Assembly: GCF_014174165.1 (NCBI RefSeq)
Contig: NZ_JABEQN010000003.1
Span: forward strand, 124,001-188,000
Length of the DNA stretch: 64,000 nucleotides
Source: Gluconacetobacter dulcium
Lineage (GTDB): Bacteria; Pseudomonadota; Alphaproteobacteria; Acetobacterales; Acetobacteraceae
Direction: 5' to 3'
Part shown: positions 22,254 through 29,156 of the stretch, piece by piece
How the letters are laid out: the number at the start of each line of letters is the position of its first letter
How positions within the stretch are numbered: position 1 is the first letter of the stretch
Position numbers and translations under genes: made by a program
Notes under the pieces: model-generated
The model's input: only the letters and a program-made list of their open reading frames with translations
What the model was told of the DNA's origin: nothing
Databases searched by the model: none

Positions 22254-25190
22254 ATGGCGATAGCAAGATTTAATATAACCCTAACCCATCCAATGCCAGA
22301 ACCGGCATTCTGTAAATATTCTCTGGTCGATGGAAGCGCGGGATCTTTTGTCGAAGGCTTACCGGATAAGAACCTCGTCGACTATACCTTTTCAAAGGGA
22401 TTTGTGACCTTTGAAGAAGGTCAGCAGACAGCGACAGTTGAGGTCGAGGTAAATGACAATGTAACAAGTGATTTTGTTAAGACATTCTATATGATGCTCT
22501 ACGACGCCCATAACTGCCTAATCGACACAACACCGATCCCCTGCACGATTATCTATAACGGAGTTACCACAACACAGGACGAGATAACGAGCTTCTACTC
22601 ACTATCTTCCGCACCTGCTCCTGTAGATGATCTGCCAAGCTTTTTCAGCTTCCTGTCTTTTTCATCGCCGGAAAGCTATCGATGGGGTAGTCTTACCAAT
22701 ATTTTCGCACGAAACCCGTTCTGGATTACTGAAGGTTATTACTCATATTACAGTCAGAGAAATCTGAAATATCAACGACTTTGTAACGCCTATGAACTTA
22801 TTCAAGATCAGCCTTTCGGCGATCCTCAGCCATTCAACTCCGTCATGCAGAGAACATCAATAAGCACCGCTTACAAGTATGGCATTAAAACGATCACCTC
22901 CAACCATAACGATTCTCAATGGTGCCTGGATGGATGCGTAGGCGTATTCGGAGATGGTATATTCACCGAGAAAGTATTTGAGAATCTATTACAGACCCAG
23001 ACAAGAGTTTTCCAAGACGCTCCGGGATTTTGTGGCATCCAACTGAACGGCGAGCCAGCATCAGTGGCCCTACAAGGTATGACAACCGATATCTTCAATA
23101 GGTTCAGTGAAATCGGTTTATCCGCAGTCAGGGAAATCAACGATCAGATATACGTTCTTGTCGATGGGATCGGAGGAAACCCCACTCAGTTCAGCAGTCT
23201 AAACGCTGGTATCGCGAACATAAAGGACCCATCCAATCGAGACTTCATCGTATGGGATATCTATCTCGATACATATTCGGGAGGTGGAGCGCCTTATATG
23301 GATGACATTATGAAGGAAGGTGACGGCTACTCCGACTATCCAATCAGTGCCCAGACCGGACCAAGACGCTTAGAATGGGTGAAGCCATTTGCCGAGCAAT
23401 ATGGTTGGAAGTTCATGATCGGGGAAACGGGCGGTGGTCAGCAAGACACCAAGGAATCTCTATCCTCGGATTCGTGGAAGGAAGTAGTCACCGGAATGAC
23501 GAATGGATGCTACTATGAAAATATACCCATGGGAATCTGGTGCTCTGGACCACAGTTCAACGGTTATTATACTGACTTCTCTGGATTACATGAGAACACA
23601 TATCCTCTCACCTTAGACCCATTTGGATCAACGACACGCTACGGCATTTATGAGAATGGCCCAGAGTCACCAGTCCTTGGACAGTTCTCTCGATATTTCG
23701 AGCCTGATATCAGTCTGTCTTGGAAGCTAATCCCATCAGTTACGGTCAACAGTGACAACACCTCGGTAGTGACCGTCGATTTCCCATACAATCCAACATA
23801 CAGCTTTGATATCAACGTGCTGGATGGCGGAGCCAACGGAGCTTTTCCTGATGGTAGTGGAGCGACGATCACGGAAAATCTTCCAACACAGACGCACGCC
23901 ATAAACTATACGCCAGCAAAAGGTGCCTGCTGTGCTCTGTTCAGTTTATCCGAAACGAACACCGACACGATCTTGGTATCGCCATCATCACTTCAGATAT
24001 TCTTTAATACCGATATGTTCGTTGATCTTGGCCTATCTCCGACCACTGTTATCTGGCCATGTAGGCTCGTTGCCGATTATAAAGGTCCAGCATTCTCCTT
24101 AACCAAGTCAGACGGAACATCGCCTACTGACTTCTATTATACCCTTGGTGGGGCAGAGAACGGCATTGGTGCTACCGTCGATCCTACGATCGTAAGTCAG
24201 TTTTCACCTGATACCCCGTTGGTCAAGACATGGTATGATCAGAGCGGAAATGGTGCCGATTTAGGTCCATTCAAGGGTGAAGATTCCCAATGGGGGAATG
24301 CGACGACGACGAATCCACCATCTACATATACCGATTATCCGCGATATATGATGGCCCGCGATGTGAACTTTTACGTTCCCCACTTCGGCGGCGACTTCGG
24401 CGATTACGATAATAATGATCGTCTCTACAACCGTATGGATATGACGCTACCTATAGACGGCGAGATGTACTATACATTTTTCTTCGCCTTTGGTGCCAAT
24501 ATAGCCATTGGTTTAGATGACTACACTTTCACATACGCTTACTCTCAGAAGAACTTCATCTTTGGACCAAACTCACAGTTAAACATAACAGGCGAGAGTG
24601 AGATCGTCACGAATGTTCCCTTTGTGAGAAGCCAGCTAAACATCTACAGCGTTGAGTATAATGGTGGATCTCTGTTTTCATCCGAAGACGGCAGCACAAC
24701 CTCAGAGAGCGGTTCACTTATCCTGAACTTTGTCGGAGGATCTTCGGGAATAACGATCGGTGCCAATCAGTCTACTGGCGAGATATCAGTGACCGCTTCA
24801 GGGTCCTCATCTTCTATCAGTTATACGGCTGGACATTATCTTGTCTCCAGTGGTGAGTTTAATGGAGGGATGCGTTTTGTATGGTCTGACTATACATATA
24901 TATACGTCCTTCTAACTGAATATTGGGGATCGGCTAGATACCTAATATATAAGAAAGATGGATATCTAAGGATCTGCAAGAACGGTTCACAGATATATAG
25001 CGATTCAGCGGAAGGACCTATCGTGGACCAGTTCAATGGTATCATGAACGTATGCTGGAACCGCTTCTACCCTTCATGTACCGTTTCAGACATTATAGGT
25101 TTCATTGGCGTTGATAGCGCCGTCACGGATGATCAGCGTGACACGATCTATCAAAACCTATATTCAAGCATACAAACAACTATTTCATAA
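22254..25190 (+). CDS. Large tail fibre/spike protein with Calx-beta, GH5-like glycosidase and concanavalin-like domains
   Basis: 978 residues. Residues ~1-100: Calx-beta-like (VDYTFSKGFVTFEEGQQTA). Residues ~120-430: a TIM-barrel glycosidase resembling GH5 endoglucanases. Glu267 in GIQLNGEP fits the acid/base (NEP motif), VWDIYLDTYSGG the strand-6 His/Tyr motif, and Glu391 in MIGETGGG the nucleophile; GIWCSGPQF follows. Residues ~600-780: CRLVADYKGPAFSL and VKTWYDQSGNGADL, a concanavalin-like/arabinofuranosidase-B-like domain often found in phage fibres. It probably degrades or binds an extracellular polysaccharide, cellulose being a good candidate in acetic acid bacteria. Substrate is inferred. 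Confidence 0.8.
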   Translation: MAIARFNITLTHPMPEPAFCKYSLVDGSAGSFVEGLPDKNLVDYTFSKGFVTFEEGQQTATVEVEVNDNVTSDFVKTFYMMLYDAHNCLIDTTPIPCTIIYNGVTTTQDEITSFYSLSSAPAPVDDLPSFFSFLSFSSPESYRWGSLTNIFARNPFWITEGYYSYYSQRNLKYQRLCNAYELIQDQPFGDPQPFNSVMQRTSISTAYKYGIKTITSNHNDSQWCLDGCVGVFGDGIFTEKVFENLLQTQTRVFQDAPGFCGIQLNGEPASVALQGMTTDIFNRFSEIGLSAVREINDQIYVLVDGIGGNPTQFSSLNAGIANIKDPSNRDFIVWDIYLDTYSGGGAPYMDDIMKEGDGYSDYPISAQTGPRRLEWVKPFAEQYGWKFMIGETGGGQQDTKESLSSDSWKEVVTGMTNGCYYENIPMGIWCSGPQFNGYYTDFSGLHENTYPLTLDPFGSTTRYGIYENGPESPVLGQFSRYFEPDISLSWKLIPSVTVNSDNTSVVTVDFPYNPTYSFDINVLDGGANGAFPDGSGATITENLPTQTHAINYTPAKGACCALFSLSETNTDTILVSPSSLQIFFNTDMFVDLGLSPTTVIWPCRLVADYKGPAFSLTKSDGTSPTDFYYTLGGAENGIGATVDPTIVSQFSPDTPLVKTWYDQSGNGADLGPFKGEDSQWGNATTTNPPSTYTDYPRYMMARDVNFYVPHFGGDFGDYDNNDRLYNRMDMTLPIDGEMYYTFFFAFGANIAIGLDDYTFTYAYSQKNFIFGPNSQLNITGESEIVTNVPFVRSQLNIYSVEYNGGSLFSSEDGSTTSESGSLILNFVGGSSGITIGANQSTGEISVTASGSSSSISYTAGHYLVSSGEFNGGMRFVWSDYTYIYVLLTEYWGSARYLIYKKDGYLRICKNGSQIYSDSAEGPIVDQFNGIMNVCWNRFYPSCTVSDIIGFIGVDSAVTDDQRDTIYQNLYSSIQTTIS

Positions 25191-25212
25191 CAGATAAAAC
25201 AATCATAAAAAA

Positions 25213-25247
25213 TAAATACCTTCGAATCTATTAACTTCGAAGGTATT
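25213..25247 (+). promoter_or_regulatory. TAAATA element with 12-bp perfect inverted repeat, before the short tail fibre
   Basis: TAAATA (25213-25218). AATACCTTCGAA (25215-25226) and TTCGAAGGTATT (25236-25247) are exact complements with a nine-base loop; the right arm holds the GAAGG ribosome site for ATG 25250. Confidence 0.7.
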
Positions 25248-25249
25248 AT

Positions 25250-25885
25250 ATGGAACTCATTAACACAGAAAACGGTCAGTTTCAGGATGCTGATCCATCG
25301 ACATTAACACCCGGAACACCGATCAGTGCTTCATGGGCCAATAACATTCAAGGCGAGATAGCAGCGGTCATCATAGATCGTGGTGGCGTTCTGGACGGCA
25401 CCAAGACCAACCAGATGTCCACGATCCTTTCCGACATGATTGGTGGCTATCTTCCGCTTACTGGTGGAACGATAACGGGATCGCTCAATATCCAGACTGT
25501 CGCGGAAACCGATAACTCGACCAACGCAGCCAGCACAGCATTTGTTCAAGGTCTGATATCCGCTGAAGCAACAGCAAGAGAAAATGCTGATTCGCTGTTA
25601 GCTCCAAAGGCAAGCCCTGTTTTCTCGGGTCAAGTTCAAATGCCCGGTGGATCAACAACCTTGACGCCATCAGCGGGCGATTCATCGACTAATGTTGCCA
25701 CGACAGCTTTCGTTGATAATGCGTTATCCAGCTACACACCGACAGCTAATCTTCCCCTTGATCCAGGCCATCTCATTCAATCTGGCCGAAGCAACGCCCC
25801 TGGAAATATAACCTTTTCCACCGCGTTCAGTGATACACCAGTTTCCATTGTTGTTACTCCTATAACGACACATATGGATCTATAA
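25250..25885 (+). CDS. Short tail fibre protein, prematurely terminated
   Basis: 211 residues to a TAA at 25883. It starts with a fibre-type N-terminus (PGTPISASWANNIQGEI) and has repeats of phage tail fibre type (LPLTGGTITGSLNIQT, NSTNAASTAFVQ, SSTNVATTAFVD). Directly after the TAA the same frame continues for 29 codons with a typical fibre C-terminus, so the stop is an in-frame interruption rather than the natural end. The truncated product may be unable to trimerise or bind its receptor. Confidence 0.8.
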   Translation: MELINTENGQFQDADPSTLTPGTPISASWANNIQGEIAAVIIDRGGVLDGTKTNQMSTILSDMIGGYLPLTGGTITGSLNIQTVAETDNSTNAASTAFVQGLISAEATARENADSLLAPKASPVFSGQVQMPGGSTTLTPSAGDSSTNVATTAFVDNALSSYTPTANLPLDPGHLIQSGRSNAPGNITFSTAFSDTPVSIVVTPITTHMDL

Positions 25886-25975
25886 ATTTCCGATCAGTCT
25901 GGAACAGGATACATAGTCCATACAGTTGATGGGCAATCAGGACCATTTTTCTGGATGGCCATAGGACCGAAATAA
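25886..25975 (+). pseudogene. Disconnected C-terminus of the short tail fibre
   Basis: In the same frame as 25250-25885 after its TAA: 29 codons reading ...GTGYIVHTVDG...FFWMAIGPK and then TAA at 25973-25975. The ending FFWMAIGPK is a recurrent tail fibre terminus. Either a nonsense mutation has split the gene or the stop is sometimes read through. Confidence 0.7.
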
Positions 25976-26148
25976 GACTGACGATATCAGCGATACGCGA
26001 GGATATTGGCGTTTTTCGACCATCTGGTCCTGTATTCATAACATACATTCTACATGGAACAAATCAACTCCAGATATACGTCTACCTGTTGGTTTATCTT
26101 TTCTTATATACGTCAACCTATAAAAGATAATAAGATAGGAGGAAAACG

Positions 26149-26175
26149 GTAGTACCTACGCATCATAGGTACTAC
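26149..26175. repeat. 10-bp perfect inverted repeat upstream of the accessory module
   Basis: GTAGTACCTA (26149-26158) and TAGGTACTAC (26166-26175) with a seven-base loop. AGGAGG occurs just before (26137-26142) but no ORF follows it. The rest of 25976-26180 holds nothing else I can support. Confidence 0.5.
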
Positions 26176-26180
26176 GCTTA

Positions 26181-26210
26181 ACTTGTAAGCAGAAAGAGGA
26201 ACTTACAAGT
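26181..26210 (+). promoter_or_regulatory. Ribosome-site hairpin, copy 1
   Basis: ACTTGTAAG (26181-26189) and CTTACAAGT (26202-26210) form a 9-bp stem; the 12-base loop CAGAAAGAGGAA presents the ribosome site. The right arm runs into the GTG start codon. A second copy with compensating stem changes lies at 27208. Confidence 0.65.
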
Positions 26211-26373
26211 GACAGACGAACAACTCCTTAAAGTTATCACGGGATACTCGGGCTTCCGCGCTATCGAGCCTAAAAACAATGACCAGGAGGATTTTAAGTC
26301 CATATACATTGGCAACCTCGTCAAAATGCTCAAACACGCATATGAGCTGGGGAAGCGCGACGGCATACCGTAA
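26209..26373 (+). CDS. Small hypothetical protein
   Basis: 54 residues from GTG 26209, whose ribosome site AGAGGA lies in the loop of the hairpin just upstream. It contains LLKVITGYSGFRAIEP and LVKMLKHAYELGKRDGIP, a mixed charged helical protein. A strong terminator follows 16 bases after the stop, which supports it as a real single-gene unit. No family recognised. Confidence 0.65.
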   Translation: MTDEQLLKVITGYSGFRAIEPKNNDQEDFKSIYIGNLVKMLKHAYELGKRDGIP

Positions 26374-26388
26374 ACAGCAAAGAGCAAG

Positions 26389-26418
26389 AAAAAAGGCAGC
26401 TACAAGCTGCCTTTTTTT
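26389..26418 (+). terminator. Rho-independent terminator
   Basis: AAAAAAGGCAGC, TACAA loop, GCTGCCTTTTTTT: a 6-bp GC stem (26395-26400/26406-26411) extended by A-T pairs and a T7 tract. Confidence 0.93.
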
Positions 26419-26578
26419 GTGACTTTCGCGAATGCGTGCATTTCCAAATATCCTTTATGTCAACGCCAAAGATTATAAGAAACCTTGTCTTTGACGTAGG
26501 AATGGAATCAGGAAGGCAGCATTGTTGCTTTGTAGGGCAGCAACAACGCAAAGCACTACAGAGCACAGAGATTAAAAA

Positions 26579-27091
26579 ATGTCCGCACTTAGCAAACTCA
26601 CTTTTGTTGCCGAAGTCGAAGCCGAACACGATCGTGCGCCTCACGTCCGTAAACGCTTCGTGGAGGGCGTCGAAGTCCAGTTGCAGGCCCTGCAAGCCGA
26701 AGTCGAGAACAAGCCCTTCACCCTCACGAGGGAGCGTCGTGAGAAGGATGAAGCTGGTGAAACAGTAAAGTTCGACAAGGCAGTCCGGTTCTCAACATGG
26801 TGGACCAAAGGGCCGAAGGGCTACAGCGTGGAGCCGCGTTATGGCAGCAAGAAGATCCAGCTTTCCGACGCAGGCAGCATCATCAAAACAGGCCCGAAGC
26901 TGGACGATGTAAAGGCGGTTCTGGAACTGCTGATCCAGGCAGCGAACGCCGGAGAACTCGACAAGCCCTTGCTTGAGACATCGGAGCGCAAGCGCAAAGC
27001 AGACGAGCCTGAGGCGGCAGCAGAGACCGCAACAGCAAAGCCGGAAACACCGAAGACCGGCAAGACGGAACGCAACACGCGAGGACACTAA
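26579..27091 (+). CDS. DUF6641-like protein
   Basis: 170 residues. The N-terminus (MSALSKLTFVAEVE) and the central RFSTWWTKGPKGYSVEPRYGSKKI followed by AVLELLIQAANAGELDKPL fit my memory of the DUF6641 family, found on alphaproteobacterial mobile elements; function is unknown. The C-terminal ~35 residues are Ala/Glu/Lys-rich and disordered. No strong ribosome site is seen. Upstream 26419-26578 has no gene, but TTGTTGC/GCAACAA arms (26521-26546) and a GACGTAGGAA word similar to one before 27208. Confidence 0.6.
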   Translation: MSALSKLTFVAEVEAEHDRAPHVRKRFVEGVEVQLQALQAEVENKPFTLTRERREKDEAGETVKFDKAVRFSTWWTKGPKGYSVEPRYGSKKIQLSDAGSIIKTGPKLDDVKAVLELLIQAANAGELDKPLLETSERKRKADEPEAAAETATAKPETPKTGKTERNTRGH

Positions 27092-27101
27092 GCCACTACC
27101 C

Positions 27102-27130
27102 AACCCGGCGTAACTGCCGGGTTTCTTTTT
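27102..27130 (+). terminator. Rho-independent terminator
   Basis: AACCCGGC (27102-27109) pairs with GCCGGGTT (27116-27123), followed by TCTTTTT. Confidence 0.92.
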
Positions 27131-27207
27131 GATGCAAGAGCAAGAACAAAAAGGTAATAAAAACAAACCTTTGGCGTAGGAACAGGTATTCATCGAACAT
27201 AAAGTTG

Positions 27208-27237
27208 TTTTGTAAGCAGAAAGAAGGACTTACAAAA
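27208..27237 (+). promoter_or_regulatory. Ribosome-site hairpin, copy 2, before the BrnT-like gene
   Basis: TTTTGTAAG (27208-27216) and CTTACAAAA (27229-27237) with a 12-base loop CAGAAAGAAGGA that holds the ribosome site. Compared with copy 1 the outer pairs change A-T to T-A and C-G to T-A, so pairing is kept. Confidence 0.65.
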
Positions 27238-27239
27238 CG

Positions 27240-27533
27240 ATGCAATGGGTCTGGTCAAAGAAAAAAGACGAGATAAACAGGCAAAAGCATAACGGGATTT
27301 CACTTGCTATCGGGGCTAGGTTACTTGAGAATGACCCCAACGCATTAACAGAGCCCGATCCTCACGAGGACGGTGATAGATGGCAAACAATCGGCAAACT
27401 TGAAGGTTACTTTTTCGTTGTCCACACAGACTTGGAGGAAATGTATGATGGAACCGAACAAGGACGCATCATCTCTGTTCGACAAGCTACCCGAGCGGAG
27501 ATTAGAAGATATGAATCTCGATTTACCGCCTGA
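27240..27533 (+). CDS. BrnT-family toxin-like protein
   Basis: 97 residues, the usual BrnT size. The family layout is visible: WSKKKDEINRQKHNGISLAIG (the D/W..K...N..KHGVSF pattern), EDGDRWQTIGKLEGYFFVVHTD and the ending RIISVRQATRAEIRRYES. BrnT proteins are ribonuclease toxins with a RelE-like fold. A normal brnTA operon has a ribbon-helix-helix BrnA downstream; here the overlapping partner is different. Translation is probably governed by the hairpin just upstream. Confidence 0.82.
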   Translation: MQWVWSKKKDEINRQKHNGISLAIGARLLENDPNALTEPDPHEDGDRWQTIGKLEGYFFVVHTDLEEMYDGTEQGRIISVRQATRAEIRRYESRFTA

Positions 27534-27642
27534 CCAAATCGAACTGCTAAAGAGGCTCGCTAAAGAGCCTCCCCCCGATGGACCATGTGAGTTTGATGGA
27601 AGACATGCCGTAAGAGGCAAGTATTATAGAGGACCGAAATAG
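27445..27642 (+). CDS. Small protein overlapping the BrnT-like toxin, candidate antitoxin
   Basis: 65 residues from ATG 27445 (followed by a second ATG; GGAGG at 27434-27438), overlapping the toxin gene by 89 bases in another frame. Sequence: acidic N-terminus, NLDLPPDQIELLKRLAKEPP helix, then a Gly/Arg/Lys-rich end HAVRGKYYRGPK. It occupies the antitoxin position but shows no recognisable ribbon-helix-helix of BrnA type. It could be a new antitoxin class or an unrelated gene. Followed at once by a terminator. Confidence 0.6.
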   Translation: MMEPNKDASSLFDKLPERRLEDMNLDLPPDQIELLKRLAKEPPPDGPCEFDGRHAVRGKYYRGPK

Positions 27643-27650
27643 GTCCACAG

Positions 27651-27677
27651 AGCCCGGCACAGTCCGGGCTTTTTTTT
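27651..27677 (+). terminator. Rho-independent terminator
   Basis: AGCCCGG (27651-27657), loop, CCGGGCT (27664-27670) and a T8 tract. Confidence 0.93.
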
Positions 27678-27762
27678 GGCTAAATCTCAAAACTTCCTTT
27701 CCAGAAAACCAACAAGTCAACCAATCAATATGACCTAACAGGCCAAAGATCGGTTGTACCTG

Positions 27763-27795
27763 CTCCTTCCCGGTACTAGAAAATGAGGGAAGGAG
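27763..27795 (+). promoter_or_regulatory. Hairpin masking a ribosome binding site
   Basis: CTCCTTCCC (27763-27771) is an exact complement of GGGAAGGAG (27787-27795), which is the ribosome site for ATG 27803. A 15-base loop separates them. Translation would be low unless the stem is opened. Confidence 0.55.
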
Positions 27796-27802
27796 ACAAG
27801 CA

Positions 27803-27973
27803 ATGCTCTACGTTGTTCTTGAAACATATTCCCTCTCCGATGATCGCATCATTGATAGCAGGGAGATGGTCATCACCAAGGATGAGTATCAGGATATCGA
27901 AGACAACTTGTCTCGCTTCAACACACCAATGACACGCAAGGAGCTTGTCGTGTTGAATCAGGACATAGCATGA
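27803..27973 (+). CDS. Small hypothetical protein
   Basis: 56 residues from ATG 27803, with GGAAGGAG eight bases upstream. Mixed alpha/beta pattern (LYVVLETYSLSDDRIIDS, then VITKDEYQDIEDNLSRF). The stop overlaps the start of the DUF6876 gene (ATGA), so the two form an operon. No family recognised. Confidence 0.65.
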   Translation: MLYVVLETYSLSDDRIIDSREMVITKDEYQDIEDNLSRFNTPMTRKELVVLNQDIA

Positions 27974-28347
27974 CACAAGAGATCACACGGGCGAACCTCA
28001 GCCAGTTCACAGGAACCGAGCATTGGTATCGCTACTATCCCGGCATCCTCGTGACCGATGGCGTGAAGTTCCTCATGGACAATGGAGCGGCTTGGCTCAT
28101 CGACCTCATCGTCAGCTACCAGGGTGAGGCGAAGGTCAAAGCCGAAGAGAGACAGTTCTGGACGCTCACTGTCGATCACGATGCGCTGACGGGTCGCGCT
28201 GTATGTACCGATGGTGACAAGGGTGATGGACCCATTACCCTGATCGAGCAGTTCATCGGCTTCACGGACTTCCCCCTCAAGGAGATCACGCTCTACGCTT
28301 TCCTTGAGGTTAACGATCGCGTGATCCTCCTTCCCTCCGAGTACTGA
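27970..28347 (+). CDS. DUF6876-family protein
   Basis: 125 residues. The pattern SQFTGTEHWYRY, ILVTDGVKFLMDNGAAWLID, FTDFPLKEITLY and the C-terminal VILLPSEY matches DUF6876 as I know it, a family of unknown function common on mobile elements and phages, often beside DUF6641-type genes. Coupled to the 56-residue gene upstream. Function is not known. Confidence 0.75.
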   Translation: MTQEITRANLSQFTGTEHWYRYYPGILVTDGVKFLMDNGAAWLIDLIVSYQGEAKVKAEERQFWTLTVDHDALTGRAVCTDGDKGDGPITLIEQFIGFTDFPLKEITLYAFLEVNDRVILLPSEY

Positions 28348-28352
28348 GGGGT

Positions 28353-28381
28353 AGCCCTGGTCTGCGAAGGCCGGGGCTTTT
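28353..28381 (+). terminator. Rho-independent terminator
   Basis: AGCCCTGG (28353-28360) pairs with CCGGGGCT (28371-28378, one G-T pair) and is followed by TTTT. Confidence 0.85.
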
Positions 28382-28387
28382 CCATGA

Positions 28388-28398
28388 TTGGAATCCAA
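28388..28398. repeat. TTGGAATCCAA element, copy 2
   Basis: Identical to 12793-12803 and 29103-29113. It lies between the terminator and the ribosome site of the Abi-alpha-like gene, where an operator could act. Confidence 0.4.
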
Positions 28399-28422
28399 GC
28401 CAATCTCAAATCGGAGGATATC

Positions 28423-29085
28423 ATGGACCTACAGCCTATTATCGACGCAGCCACTGCCGGCCGAGACATTGTGCGGCTTCTCCCTGCTGGATCAAAAGAA
28501 CTCGCTGAACAAATCGTTGGGGCAGGTAGCGACACGATACGAAGATGGAGACAAGATCGCGAACGCAGCAATCTCGAAGAGATTGCTAAACAAGTAAGAG
28601 CATTCACCGACGGTCTACCTCTAGATGAAAAAGCCTCATCTAAAGTCGCCGAGCAAATCATTGATGTCGCGAAAGATGAGGATCGCGAAGAGCTTCAGAA
28701 GCTATGGGCCGCTATGGTTGCTCGATTGATGACCGGTCAGTTGCGGACAATCCGGCCGGAATGGATGGAGATCATCAAAAGCCTACAAGAGATTGATGTT
28801 GCTATTCTTACCGTTATACCAAAAATCTCTTACACCGTCTCAGCATCAGGCATAAATGTTTACAATCTTTTCAACAGTCATATAAATGAAATATGGCCCC
28901 AATCGTCGTTTTCCGATGACGATATTGATCTAGCATTTGTTCATCTTGAATCGATCAAGCTCATATCAAAGGGAAAGACAAGTGGACTTTCTGCGATAGG
29001 GCACATTGGCAAATCTCCTTACCAATATACTACCTTAGGAAGGAAGATCGTCGAGATCACATCACCACCTACCAAAGCTGATTGA
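28423..29085 (+). CDS. Abi-alpha (DUF4393)-like abortive infection protein
   Basis: 220 residues from ATG 28423 with GGAGG 5-10 bases upstream; an earlier in-frame ATG at 28384 overlaps the terminator flank and the TTGGAATCCAA element. The region EDREELQKLWAAMVARL, then IRPEWMEIIKSLQEIDVAIL corresponds to the diagnostic middle of DUF4393/Abi-alpha proteins (a 'LWA.L...... hP.f..iL..L...DA.iL' pattern). A lactococcal relative is an abortive-infection factor. In a prophage it may exclude competing phages. It is alone between terminator and gap, like a moron. Confidence 0.7.
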   Translation: MDLQPIIDAATAGRDIVRLLPAGSKELAEQIVGAGSDTIRRWRQDRERSNLEEIAKQVRAFTDGLPLDEKASSKVAEQIIDVAKDEDREELQKLWAAMVARLMTGQLRTIRPEWMEIIKSLQEIDVAILTVIPKISYTVSASGINVYNLFNSHINEIWPQSSFSDDDIDLAFVHLESIKLISKGKTSGLSAIGHIGKSPYQYTTLGRKIVEITSPPTKAD

Positions 29086-29102
29086 TCCCGACCTTTTCGA
29101 CC

Positions 29103-29113
29103 TTGGAATCCAA
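29103..29113. repeat. TTGGAATCCAA element, copy 3
   Basis: Preceded by CC as is copy 1. It lies between the Abi-alpha-like gene and the zinc-ribbon-like gene. Confidence 0.4.
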
Positions 29114-29156
29114 CCTCTGCTAGCGTGACATCCTATGTTCATGATACGTTCTCATC

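Noticed and set aside
22130-22313. TAAATA sequences at about 22132 and 22309
   Set aside because: They lie inside coding sequence of the gp48-like and spike genes, with no inverted repeat or following start, so they were not counted as promoter elements.
25860-26048. Minus-strand ORF of 62 codons after the tail fibre
   Set aside because: It overlaps the fibre C-terminus remnant antisense and has no ribosome site or motif.
27673-27700. CRISPR-like or tandem repeat arrays anywhere in the window
   Set aside because: Short inverted repeats are numerous in the prophage, but no regularly spaced direct repeats with spacers were found.
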